Assembly: GCA_016293265.1 (NCBI GenBank)
Contig: JAEDEN010000005.1
Coordinates: forward strand, 1 to 45,586
Reading direction: 5' to 3'
DNA: 45,586 nucleotides
DNA from: Oscillospiraceae bacterium
Lineage (GTDB): Bacteria > Bacillota > Clostridia > Oscillospirales > Oscillospiraceae
Shown: positions 1-6,580 of the stretch, piece by piece
Numbering within the stretch: position 1 is the first letter of the stretch
Layout of the letters: each line of letters begins with the position of its first letter
Position numbers and translations under genes: made by a program
Notes under the pieces: model-generated
The model's input: the letters and a program-made list of their open reading frames with translations, nothing else
The model's database searches: none
What the model was told of the DNA's origin: nothing

Positions 1-53
1 ATTGTACCATTTTGGGGGTTATATTGCACACCTTTGTTCTGTGCGGTATTGCC

Positions 54-80
54 CTAGGAGTTTCAGCTTGAAACTCCTAG
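54..80. other. Perfect 12-bp inverted repeat at element edge of window
   Basis: CTAGGAGTTTCA (54-65), a 3-nt loop, and TGAAACTCCTAG (69-80) form a perfect stem. It lies downstream of the stop at 116 of the last minus-strand gene. A T-poor flank on the minus strand makes it a weak terminator; it could also be a protein-binding palindrome. Confidence 0.5.
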
Positions 81-115
81 ATTTGATTTTATCAAAAAAA
101 TATATTATTATTAAA

Positions 116-343
116 TTACAAATTAAAACCATTAAATAAATCTAGTAAAATACTCTCTACTTTATTCATAATGATTTCTTCTAACTCTTTCTCATATAAT
201 TGCTAGGTTATTCTCTAGCGTTGTTCTAACTTCTATCTATTATAGTTCTCTAGTGCTGAAGCTCCATTCTATTGATAGTAAGCCCAATCTGGCATTTTGC
301 CTGTGTTGTGTAAATACTCTATTTGTTCCTTACTAAAAGCCAT
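116..343 (-). CDS. Small Gln-rich element protein (needs TAG=Gln), 75 aa
   Basis: With the standard code this frame stops after 24 codons. With TAG as Gln it is a clean 75-residue protein ending in TAA, with TAG at codons 25, 37, 43 and 47. The start ATG at 343 follows AAAGGA at a suitable distance. The N-terminal part contains MPDWAYY, then Gln24-Gln25(TAG)-Asn-Gly. I associate the pattern PDW-YYQQNG-S followed by a charged helix with small proteins of Gram-positive phages and plasmids, from memory and not from a search. The rest is a predicted charged coiled helix. Function unknown. A 21-codon frame with an AAAAGG site sits just upstream (350-415) but is not convincing. Confidence 0.7.
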
Positions 344-370
344 TGTCAATTATCCTTTCAATCGTTCTAT

Positions 371-400
371 AGAACTAAAAGACGAATGTCTTTTAGTTCT
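371..400. other. Perfect 13-bp inverted repeat upstream of small element gene
   Basis: AGAACTAAAAGAC (371-383), loop GAAT, and GTCTTTTAGTTCT (388-400) form a perfect stem, about 28 bp upstream of the start at 343 on the minus strand. There is no T-run after it on either strand. An operator or a 5'-leader hairpin is more likely than a terminator. The rest of 344-511 holds no convincing gene; a possible -10 TATACT lies at about 469-474 on the minus strand. Confidence 0.5.
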
Positions 401-511
401 ACATTGTAATATCATTTTACCTTTTTATTATTTCTCTCCTCACCGTAAAACCACCTTATTCTCACTTTGAGTATAGGGTATTATCAAGAAAAACTGTCTC
501 GGCGGCGGAGG

Positions 512-859
512 TTATTTCTGGATAGTTATTATCATTTCGCTATCTCTAGGGAGTTCATAGAAATTGTAATTATTCCCTGTAGTTCTCACTAAATAGCCCT
601 TTTGGATAAGCTCTGCTATTGCTCTATCATAAGAGCTTTTACTCCCTACACCCCAGTTCAGGGCATCGACCTTGCTTAACGCAAATGTATAGCCGTTCTA
701 GTTCTTGTTGAGATAGCACCATAGTTTGAAAGTTTCGCCCTTTAGGTCTAGCATAGCAGACTAGAGGGCTTTTAGATTATACATCGCATAGGGGTTGCTC
801 TTACTGGATTGCTCTTTTTCAATGCGGAGGGTTTTTTGGTTAGGGTTGGTTTCGCTCAT
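512..859 (-). CDS. Winged-helix replication-initiator-like protein (needs TAG=Gln), 115 aa
   Basis: The ATG at 859 follows a GAGG site, and the frame runs to TAA at 512-514 if TAG codons 33 (761-763) and 54 (698-700) are translated. Around codon 54 the protein reads FKLWCYLNKN, then TAG, then NGYTFALS. In the winged-helix domain of phage and plasmid replication or helix-turn-helix proteins this segment is typically KNQ-GYTFALS, so Gln is exactly the expected residue. The following WGVGSKSSYDRAIAELIQKGYL is the recognition-helix and wing part of the same fold. The gene overlaps the upstream HNH frame by 20 bp, as in compact phage operons. The role (DNA replication or regulation) is inferred from the fold only. 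Confidence 0.75.
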
Positions 860-1331
860 GCTCTTTCCCTCGCTTCTGCTCTTGATACGCTTTTACATTA
901 TCGGCACGGGACAGCCACCGCAGATTATCGACCCTGTTGTTAGTCTTATCTAGGTCTATGTGGTCTATGGTGTCTTTCTCTATTGGATTGTCATTAGGGA
1001 TAAAGGCAAGCCCCACAAGCTAATGGACTAGATAGGTGCGACGGCAGCCGGCCTTGATGTCTACCCTTAAATAGCCTCGCTGATTGGTGTAGGGATTCAG
1101 CAAGCGAGCGTTCCGGCCTTGATAGCTCTTTACTCTGCCGTAGGAGCTGATAAAATACTTGCCTCTGCTGTCTATTGGTTTCCATTCCTCGCCCTGTAAA
1201 TCTTCTATGGTGTCTAGAGCATACTCCTTGCCAAAAGCCTGCCTGTAAAGGGGCTTAATAGCCCTGTAGACTGTTTTTCCCTCGGCGGAGGTCAGTTTAT
1301 ACTACTGTTTTTTATTGGGCTGTAGCTAGCT
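840..1331 (-). CDS. NUMOD4/HNH endonuclease domain, in frame with the recombinase if TAG=Gln
   Basis: Reading on from the recombinase stop at 1332-1334, the same frame is free of TGA and TAA to a TAA at 840-842. It contains further TAG codons at 1326-1328, 1302-1304 and 1020-1022. It encodes a NUMOD4-type segment (EEWKPI, YFISSYGRVKS, GYLRVDI) and then an HNH_3-like end: VH-TAG-LVGLAFIPN, DHIDLDKTNN, VDNLRWLS. The TAG inside the VH-x-LV motif sits where Arg or Gln is normal. No ATG/GTG with a ribosome site is visible at the domain start, so it may be translated as the C-terminal part of a 380-residue fusion starting at 1982. Such nucleases are typical phage homing or packaging-associated enzymes. 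Whether the fusion is natural or a deletion product is open. Confidence 0.7.
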
Positions 1332-1982
1332 CTAATTAGCTGTATCTATCTTGTGGGCTTTCGTGGTGTTGAATGTGATGTAGCCCTCGTCCAAGTCTAC
1401 ATCTTTCAAGCGAATGTTTAGGAGGGTGTTTGTTCTCGCTCCAGTAGACAAAAGCAAGGTAATGATAGTGAAGTTCCGGAAGTCGCTAAAGTCTCTAATG
1501 TCGGGCTTTACCAAAAGCCTCTTTAGCTCCTTATCCGTATAGACTTGCTTGATGGGCGGTTCTACTTCCTTAATGGGGCATTTGAAGCCGTCCAGTAGGC
1601 CGATGCTCTCGCAGTAGTTTCCAAAAGCTCTGTAGCCTCGCAGATAGGTGTTAATGCTCTGCTGGCTCATGTCCTCGCCCAAGCTCTTGATAAACAGGAG
1701 TTGAAAGCCGTCCTGTGTCATGATGTCAATGGGGCAGTTCTCGTCCGTGTCCTGTAAGTAGGTGTTAATGAACTTCACGAACTTCTTATAAAAGGCATCA
1801 TAGAAAACAAGGGTCTGCTTGCTGTTGCCCTTTTCCTCTTGATGGATTTTGAACTTGAGATAAGCGTGTTTCACGCTAACCTCTCCGCCTGTGTATTCGC
1901 TGTAGTTCTTTCCCAGACGGCGGAGCTTGTCCTCTCTCGTTGCCTCTTTCTTTGCCGTGGTAATCTTTCTGCGTTCTGCCAT
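1332..1982 (-). CDS. Tyrosine recombinase (integrase), catalytic end missing
   Basis: 216 residues in the standard code. An N-terminal SAM-like core-binding domain (about 35-140) is followed by the start of the catalytic domain, with the first catalytic Arg in LLLSTGARTNTLL (about 180-192) and a beta-hairpin TTKAHK that should carry the catalytic Lys. The usual H-x-x-R box and the nucleophilic Tyr are absent; normal integrases are 300-400 residues. The ATG at 1982 follows AGGGGG. In place of the missing half the frame continues, through TAG, into the HNH domain. As it stands this protein could not complete recombination, so the element may be fixed in place unless another integrase exists outside the window. 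Confidence 0.8.
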   Translation of the reverse strand: MAERRKITTAKKEATREDKLRRLGKNYSEYTGGEVSVKHAYLKFKIHQEEKGNSKQTLVFYDAFYKKFVKFINTYLQDTDENCPIDIMTQDGFQLLFIKSLGEDMSQQSINTYLRGYRAFGNYCESIGLLDGFKCPIKEVEPPIKQVYTDKELKRLLVKPDIRDFSDFRNFTIITLLLSTGARTNTLLNIRLKDVDLDEGYITFNTTKAHKIDTAN

Positions 1983-2060
1983 AGTCTCAACCCCCTAATT
2001 AGTCTATCATACATAGGACATGATTCGCAATAAATGATTAGAAAAACTAGATACATGATT

Positions 2061-2087
2061 CTCTCATTTTCATAGTGTCTATGAGAG
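2061..2087. other. Inverted repeat between tRNA terminator and integrase
   Basis: CTCTCAT (2061-2067) and ATGAGAG (2081-2087) flank a 13-nt spacer upstream of the recombinase start. This is a possible operator or excisionase/integrase arm site. No duplicate of the tRNA 3' end is visible in the window, so the attachment site cannot be defined. Confidence 0.3.
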
Positions 2088-2110
2088 AGGGGCGGGGGTT
2101 TCGTAAAAGA

Positions 2111-2155
2111 GATAAAAAGAAACCCCAAAGCCTTGTGTATCAAGACTTTGGGGTT
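2111..2155 (-). terminator. Intrinsic terminator of tRNA-Ser
   Basis: AACCCCAAAG (2121-2130) pairs with CTTTGGGGTT (2146-2155), extended inside by CTTG/CAAG. On the minus strand it is followed by a T-rich run (2120-2111). It lies directly 3' of the tRNA. Confidence 0.85.
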
Positions 2156-2156
2156 G

Positions 2157-2248
2157 TGGCGGAGAAGGAGGGATTCGAACCCTCGAAACGGTTTTGCCGT
2201 TTACATGATTTCCAATCATGCGCCCTCGACCAACTAGGCGACTTCTCC
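2157..2248 (-). tRNA. tRNA-Ser (anticodon GGA)
   Basis: 92-nt class II tRNA on the minus strand. The acceptor stem is GGAGAAG/CTTCTCC, the T-arm has GGTTCGAATCC, there is a long variable arm typical of Ser, and the anticodon stem CATGA/TCATG holds loop TTGGAAA with anticodon GGA. The discriminator G and CCA end are encoded (2157-2160). It is flanked downstream by an integrase gene, the classical arrangement of an element using a tRNA 3' end as its attachment site. Confidence 0.95.
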
Positions 2249-2304
2249 AAGTTGTCAAGCATTTTTGCTTATGCACTTTCCTGCTGCCCAGCAGCAACGG
2301 TATT

Positions 2305-2332
2305 ATTATAACAATCCTGCGGGAAAAGTCAA
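2305..2332 (-). promoter_or_regulatory. Sigma-A promoter of tRNA-Ser
   Basis: On the minus strand TTGACT (2327-2332) and TATAAT (2305-2310) are spaced by 16 bp, about 60 bp upstream of the tRNA. Confidence 0.8.
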
Positions 2333-2368
2333 CCCCTAATTTTCAAAATCTTGTCGAAGTTTTTTAGA

Positions 2369-2400
2369 AAGGCGCGCCGCGGCATCCCGCGGCGCGCCTT
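2369..2400 (-). terminator. Strong GC hairpin, terminator of the small membrane protein gene
   Basis: AAGGCGCGCCGCGG (2369-2382), loop CATC, and CCGCGGCGCGCCTT (2387-2400). It lies 33 bp downstream of the stop at 2434 on the minus strand. The tail is only weakly T-rich. Confidence 0.65.
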
Positions 2401-2433
2401 CTTCCCAGCCTGGCCCAGTCAGCCTGGTCCAGC

Positions 2434-2613
2434 TCAGTGCATTTCGGAAACGATGTTGTCCACGGCGTGATCCACGGCGACACCCAGCTTGTGGATACTT
2501 TTACCCACCTGCGTTTTCATGGAGTCTCTTTCGTGGCTCACCATCATTCCCGCTGCCGCACCGGCCACAAGGCCGGCGCTCATACCGATCCAAAATCCGG
2601 TACACATCTTCAT
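2434..2613 (-). CDS. Small single-pass membrane protein with Gly/Ala-zipper segment, 59 aa
   Basis: The 59-residue frame starts at the ATG at 2613 behind AAGGAG and ends in TGA. A short N-terminus is followed by a hydrophobic, small-residue segment (about residues 6-25, GMSAGLVAGAAAGMM) and a charged C-terminal helix with a 7-residue spacing of hydrophobic positions. The layout resembles YtxH/GlyZip-type small envelope proteins, but I do not recognise a specific family. It has its own terminator and no operon partner. Confidence 0.7.
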   Translation of the reverse strand: MKMCTGFWIGMSAGLVAGAAAGMMVSHERDSMKTQVGKSIHKLGVAVDHAVDNIVSEMH

Positions 2614-2743
2614 CTTCAGTCACTCCTTTTCGGCACAGGGATAGTATGGCCGCCGAAGCGGGGAAAATGAGCGCCGCCGTTTGCCAAATGCTTCAAAATG
2701 CGATATACTGTTTCCAATTTCAAAAACAACGCCAGGAGGCATT

Positions 2744-3850
2744 ATGACCAGAATCTATCTCATCCGCCACGCGGAGGCGGAAGGAAATCTTTACCGCATC
2801 GTGCAGGGCCAGGGCAACAGCAACCTCACCGACCGGGGATGGCGGCAGGTGAAGGCCCTGGAGCAGCGCTTTTCCCCCATCCACATTGATGCCGTTTACG
2901 CCAGCGACCTTTACCGCACCTGCGCCACCGCCAGCGCTGTCTACAAGCCCAAGGGCCTTCCCCTCCACCGCCGCACCGACCTGCGGGAGATCTTCGTGGG
3001 CGGCTGGGAGCAGCGCACCTGGGGGGATATCGCCCGCACCTCCCCGCAGCAGATGGAGTATTTCAGCCACCGGCCCGACCTGTGGCACTGTGAGGGCGCG
3101 GAAACGGCGGCGGAGGTGCTGGCCCGGGTCAAGGCTGCCATTTGCGCCATCGCCGCCGAAAACGGGGGCCGCACCGTCGCCGTCTTCTCCCACGGCTACG
3201 CCATCCGCCTTTTGCTGGCCCACCTCCAGGGCTATCCGCCGGAGCGCATCGGCGAAAGCCCCACGGGCCAGAACACCGCCGTTTCCTTGCTGGAGGCGGA
3301 GGGCGGCAGGCTGCGCCTGGTCTTCCGGGACGACATCTCCCACCTGCAAACGCCGGAATACCTGGCCGGGGAAAAGGTGCGCCGCAAGAGCGATCCCCTG
3401 GAGCCGGGCCTCTGGTTCGCCCCTTTGGAGAAGGCCGACCCGTCCGTTTGTACCCGGCTCCTCCGGGAATGCTGGGACGGCGCTTCCCGCCCCTTTGACC
3501 CCTCCCGTTTCCTCTCCTCCGCCGCCCGGCGCCCCACGCTGGTGGGCTTCTCCCGGGAGACCCCCGTGGGCCTTGTTCAGCTTGGGCCGGAGCGGGGCTG
3601 GATCTCCCTGGCCTGCATCCGGGCGGACCACCGCTCCAGAGGCTTTGGCGGCCAGCTCATCGGGCAGGCTGTCCAGTGGACCCGGGCCCTTGGGGGAGAG
3701 GCGCTGTACGCCGCCCTGACCCCCGGCGGCGGCGCCGAATCCTTCTTCCGGGATTACGGCTTTATGCCCACGGGCAGGACGGAGGACGGCCGTGCCGTGT
3801 TCACCAAGGACATCCGCTTTGACCCCGAATTTTTGACCCCCGGCACCTGA
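2744..3850 (+). CDS. Histidine phosphatase (phosphoglycerate mutase-like) fused to a GNAT acetyltransferase
   Basis: The 368-residue protein starts at the ATG at 2744 behind CCAGGAGG; an in-frame ATG 63 bp upstream has no site. Residues 1-205 are a branched histidine phosphatase: the phospho-acceptor His sits in LIRHAEAEGN (His9), Arg8 is next to it, there is a downstream acid region, and the second His is in FSHGYAIR. Residues about 225-365 form a GNAT domain with the acetyl-CoA loop in IRADHRSRGFGGQLIG. Phosphatase-type enzymes of this family act on sugar phosphates or related metabolites; GNAT domains acetylate amines. The two activities in one chain suggest sequential or regulatory action on one small molecule, which is inference. 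It is monocistronic with a terminator after it. Confidence 0.85.
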   Translation: MTRIYLIRHAEAEGNLYRIVQGQGNSNLTDRGWRQVKALEQRFSPIHIDAVYASDLYRTCATASAVYKPKGLPLHRRTDLREIFVGGWEQRTWGDIARTSPQQMEYFSHRPDLWHCEGAETAAEVLARVKAAICAIAAENGGRTVAVFSHGYAIRLLLAHLQGYPPERIGESPTGQNTAVSLLEAEGGRLRLVFRDDISHLQTPEYLAGEKVRRKSDPLEPGLWFAPLEKADPSVCTRLLRECWDGASRPFDPSRFLSSAARRPTLVGFSRETPVGLVQLGPERGWISLACIRADHRSRGFGGQLIGQAVQWTRALGGEALYAALTPGGGAESFFRDYGFMPTGRTEDGRAVFTKDIRFDPEFLTPGT

Positions 3851-3890
3851 GGCCGCCTGATATCTTTTCCGCAAAACCGGGTATACTGAA

Positions 3891-3921
3891 AGCGGGCCTT
3901 CTCACAAAGAGAAGGCCCGCT
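3891..3921 (+). terminator. 13-bp hairpin after the phosphatase-GNAT gene
   Basis: AGCGGGCCTTCTC (3891-3903), loop ACAAA, and GAGAAGGCCCGCT (3909-3921), followed by GATTGTTTC. Just upstream GTATACTG (3881-3888) could be the -10 of the exchanger gene, which would put the hairpin in its leader. Confidence 0.6.
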
Positions 3922-3945
3922 GATTGTTTCGCAAGGAGGCGCGGC

Positions 3946-4881
3946 ATGGAGTTTTGGCTGACGGTACTGCTGTTTTTGACCGGTCTGGGGCTGATCGTCC
4001 GGGGCGGGGATTGGTTCCTGGACGGGGCGGTGGCTCTGGCGGAGGCCACCGGTATGCCCCGCTTTCTCATTGGGGCCACGGTGGTCTCCCTGGCCACCAC
4101 CCTGCCGGAGCTGATGGTATCCGTTACCGGCGTCCTCGCCGGGGAGACGGACCTGGCGGTGGGCAACGCCGTGGGAAGCGTGACGGCCAACCTGGGGCTG
4201 ATTCTGGGCCTTTCCGCCCTGTGCCTTCCCTCCGCCGTGGAGGCCCGGGTCTTTTTTCCCAAGGTCCTTTTGATGGTAGCCGGGGCCGGGGTGCTCTTCA
4301 CCCTGTGCCGGAGGGGAACACTGCACATTCTCCCCTCCCTGCTGCTGTTTTTCGTGTTCCTCCTCTACCTTGCCGGGAGCATCCTGGAGGCAAAACGTGG
4401 GCGGAAGGACAGTCCCCCATCCCCCGCGGCAAAAGGGAGGCGAAAGCTCCTCTCCTTTGCCCTGGGCATCGCCGCCATCGTCCTGGGTTCCCGGCTGCTC
4501 ATCACCTACGGCAGCGCCCTTGCCCTGCTGCTGGGCGTGCCCGCCGCCGTGGTGGGGGTGACCATGGTGGCGGTGGGCACCTCCCTTCCTGAGCTTGTCA
4601 CCACCCTGACCGCCATCTCCAAAAAGGAGGCGGCCCTGTCCGTGGGCAATATCCTGGGGGCCAACGTCATCGACCTGACGCTGATCCTGCCGGTCTGCTC
4701 CGCCCTCTCCGGCGGCCGGCTCTCCATCTCCCCCCAGACAAGGGCCCTGGACCTCCCCGTGTGCCTCGCCCTCTCCCTCCTGGCCGCCCTGCCGCCCCTT
4801 TTGGGAGGCCGGTTTTTCCGCTGGCATGGAGTGGCGCTGCTGGCGGTATACGCCGCCTATACGGCGGTCCTGGTCCTCTGA
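3946..4881 (+). CDS. Calcium/sodium antiporter (CaCA family, YrbG-like)
   Basis: 311 residues, about ten membrane segments in two inverted halves. Each half carries the alpha-repeat of cation/Ca2+ exchangers: GATVVSLATTLPELMVSVTG (about residues 43-62) and GVTMVAVGTSLPELVTTLT (about 203-221), each followed by a GN-x-x-GAN/S segment (VGNAVGSVTAN; VGNILGANVID). The acidic residue in the PEL motif binds the ion. The likely role is Ca2+ extrusion in exchange for Na+ or H+ at the cytoplasmic membrane. The ATG at 3946 follows AAGGAGG. It converges on the Nudix gene with a shared terminator. Confidence 0.92.
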   Translation: MEFWLTVLLFLTGLGLIVRGGDWFLDGAVALAEATGMPRFLIGATVVSLATTLPELMVSVTGVLAGETDLAVGNAVGSVTANLGLILGLSALCLPSAVEARVFFPKVLLMVAGAGVLFTLCRRGTLHILPSLLLFFVFLLYLAGSILEAKRGRKDSPPSPAAKGRRKLLSFALGIAAIVLGSRLLITYGSALALLLGVPAAVVGVTMVAVGTSLPELVTTLTAISKKEAALSVGNILGANVIDLTLILPVCSALSGGRLSISPQTRALDLPVCLALSLLAALPPLLGGRFFRWHGVALLAVYAAYTAVLVL

Positions 4882-4897
4882 CGCCCCACATATGAAC

Positions 4898-4922
4898 ATC
4901 ACCGCCGCAAAGCGGCGGTGAT
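4898..4922. terminator. Bidirectional terminator between convergent genes
   Basis: ATCACCGCCGC (4898-4908), a 3-nt loop, and GCGGCGGTGAT (4912-4922), between the exchanger and Nudix stops. Confidence 0.7.
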
Positions 4923-4932
4923 GCCCCAGCCC

Positions 4933-5535
4933 TTACTTTAAAATATCCCTCAAAATGCGGCCCGTCAGGCCCCAGATGGCATGGCCCTCATAGTACCAGA
5001 TGGGCACGCTCACCTTTCCGCCCCGCCAGGGATAGTCCCGGGGGACGCCCACGGCCTCATAGGGGAAATCCTCCGGCACCCGGGGCACAAGCTCATAGGC
5101 ATAAAGCTCCGGCGGCGTTTCCCGGAAGAAGCGCACCGGCACGGTGAATACCTCCGCCACCTCCGCCTCCGACGGGCGCATGGCGGCAAGGCCCGCCGGC
5201 GAGACCAGTCCCAGCACGGGCCGGAGAAGGAAGTTTTCCTGGTTGGCCTGGAAGTCGCTCTCCCCAAAGAGGGTGACCTGGGAGCGGGGGATGCCCAGCT
5301 CCTCCTCCGTTTCCCGGAGGGCGCACTCCGCCGCCGTTTCCCCCGCTTCCATGGCCCCGCCGGGGAAGCACACCTCGCCCCCCTGGCGGAGGGCGCCGGC
5401 CCTCACCTCAAAGAGGAGATGGGCCTCCCCCTCCTTTTCCAGGAAGGGGCAGAGCACCGCGAAGTTCCGCTTTGCCCCCATCAGGCCCGGGGCCCGGCCC
5501 TCGTAGCGCCGGCGCAGCGCCTCCAGCTCCCTCAT
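4933..5535 (-). CDS. CoA pyrophosphatase-type Nudix hydrolase
   Basis: 200 residues. The Nudix box is intact in GGAMEAGETAAECALRET plus EEELG (about residues 58-80). Upstream, LLFEVRAGALRQGGEVCFPGG matches the conserved segment that distinguishes the CoA/acyl-CoA pyrophosphatase subgroup (NUDT7/YeaB type), which cleaves CoA to 3',5'-ADP and 4'-phosphopantetheine. Its start ATG overlaps the stop of the lipid kinase gene in an ATGA, so the two are translationally coupled with the kinase first. Confidence 0.88.
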   Translation of the reverse strand: MRELEALRRRYEGRAPGLMGAKRNFAVLCPFLEKEGEAHLLFEVRAGALRQGGEVCFPGGAMEAGETAAECALRETEEELGIPRSQVTLFGESDFQANQENFLLRPVLGLVSPAGLAAMRPSEAEVAEVFTVPVRFFRETPPELYAYELVPRVPEDFPYEAVGVPRDYPWRGGKVSVPIWYYEGHAIWGLTGRILRDILK

Positions 5536-6419
5536 AGCAGCATGGTCAGCGCCCGCTGGCGGTTCACGATCTCCACCGCCGGCATACTGGGGGCGTATTC
5601 GCCGTCCAGGGACCAGGGAAGGTCCTCTTCCGTCTCCAGGCGGATGGAGGAGACATGGCGGAACACCAGCCCCTCCCGGTCATACCGCTGCTCCAGCAGG
5701 GCCATCACCAGGTTTTGAAGGTCCGACGCGTTCTTGGGATTGGGGATGAGCAGCATCTCGAATTTTCCGTCATCCAGCACCACCCGCTCCGGGTCCAGCT
5801 TCATCAGCCCGCCGATGGAGGTGGAGTTGCACACGGCGCCGAAGAGGTATTCCCCGTCCAGCACCTCGCCGTCGGCGGTGAGCTTCACCCGGTAGGGCCG
5901 CAGGGTATCCAGGTCCTTCATGCCCTCCAGGATATAGGCGAAATGGCCCAGGGCGTTTTTCGCGCTCTGGGAGGCGGAATAGGAGCTTCTGGTAAAGGCG
6001 CCGAAGGAGGCCACATACACAAAGCTCCGCCGGTTCCAGAAGCCCACGTCCAACTGCCGGGGCTCATGGCGCAAGATGGCCTCCACAGCCGCCTCCGGCT
6101 GATTCGGTATCTTAAGGCTGGCCGCAAAATCGTTGGTGCTGCCCTGGGGGAAGTAGCCCAGAAGGGGCGGATGCTCCATGCCCACAAGGCCCGACACCAC
6201 TTCGTTGAGGGTACCGTCGCCGCCCACGGCCACGCACACATCGTACCCCGCCGCCTCCTCTGCCGCGATCTTCGCAGCGTCGCCGCCGGCCTTGGTGCAG
6301 CGGACGCTCAGAAGGTAGCCCGCCGCGCTCAAGGTGTCGGCCGCCTCCAGAAGAGGGGCCAGGGATTTGTTTTTCCCCGCCCGGGGATTGACGATCAAAA
6401 GAAGTTTTTGCTGTTTCAT
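5532..6419 (-). CDS. Diacylglycerol/lipid kinase family protein (DagK_cat, YegS-like)
   Basis: 295 residues from the ATG at 6419, chosen because MKQQKLLLIVNPRAGK is the family N-terminus and AGGAGG lies 12 nt upstream. The frame is open further upstream without a site. The nucleotide-binding motif VGGDGTLNEVVSG is at residues 65-77. The C-terminal half forms the second beta-sandwich of the YegS/DgkB fold. It phosphorylates diacylglycerol or a related lipid at the inner face of the membrane. First gene of a two-gene operon with the Nudix hydrolase. Confidence 0.9.
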   Translation of the reverse strand: MKQQKLLLIVNPRAGKNKSLAPLLEAADTLSAAGYLLSVRCTKAGGDAAKIAAEEAAGYDVCVAVGGDGTLNEVVSGLVGMEHPPLLGYFPQGSTNDFAASLKIPNQPEAAVEAILRHEPRQLDVGFWNRRSFVYVASFGAFTRSSYSASQSAKNALGHFAYILEGMKDLDTLRPYRVKLTADGEVLDGEYLFGAVCNSTSIGGLMKLDPERVVLDDGKFEMLLIPNPKNASDLQNLVMALLEQRYDREGLVFRHVSSIRLETEEDLPWSLDGEYAPSMPAVEIVNRQRALTMLL

Positions 6420-6490
6420 CGTCTGAAAATGCCTCCTGTAAACAAAAGACAAAGCCTGTGTTAAGTCGCTGTAAAAATGAGATATAGTGG

Positions 6491-6519
6491 AGTATAGCAC
6501 GTCAAAGTCAGGATTGCAA
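6491..6519 (-). promoter_or_regulatory. Promoter of the lipid kinase-Nudix operon
   Basis: Minus-strand TTGCAA (6514-6519), 17-bp spacer, TATACT (6491-6496) with an extended TGC just before the -10. Confidence 0.75.
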
Positions 6520-6580
6520 TTCCCCCCGCCCCCGTGTAAAATGAAAGAAAGCGATGCCTTTTGGGAAAGGATGTCCGCCC

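Larger units (their letters stand above)
1..1982. mobile_element. End of an integrated phage/plasmid-like element that reads TAG as Gln
   Basis: This stretch is clearly AT-richer than the rest of the window and ends next to a tRNA-Ser gene, with a tyrosine recombinase pointing away from the tRNA. All genes are on the minus strand: recombinase/HNH, a winged-helix replication-type protein, and a small Gln-rich protein. Each is open only if TAG is translated. The ten TAG codons fall at codons 217, 219, 227 and 321 of the first frame, 33 and 54 of the second, and 25, 37, 43 and 47 of the third. Where family consensus helps, Gln fits the position. The left boundary lies outside the window, so size and type (prophage, satellite or plasmid-like) are unknown. 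Confidence 0.8.

Noticed and set aside
840..1331. HNH gene as the ORF of a group I intron or intein inside the integrase
   Set aside because: The missing integrase C-terminus does not follow the HNH domain; the next gene (512-859) is a winged-helix protein. No intein splice motifs were seen.
1..1982. Reading the element genes as decayed pseudogenes
   Set aside because: All ten interruptions are TAG, none TGA or TAA, there are no frameshifts, motifs around the TAG codons are intact and start sites are good. Random decay would not give this pattern.
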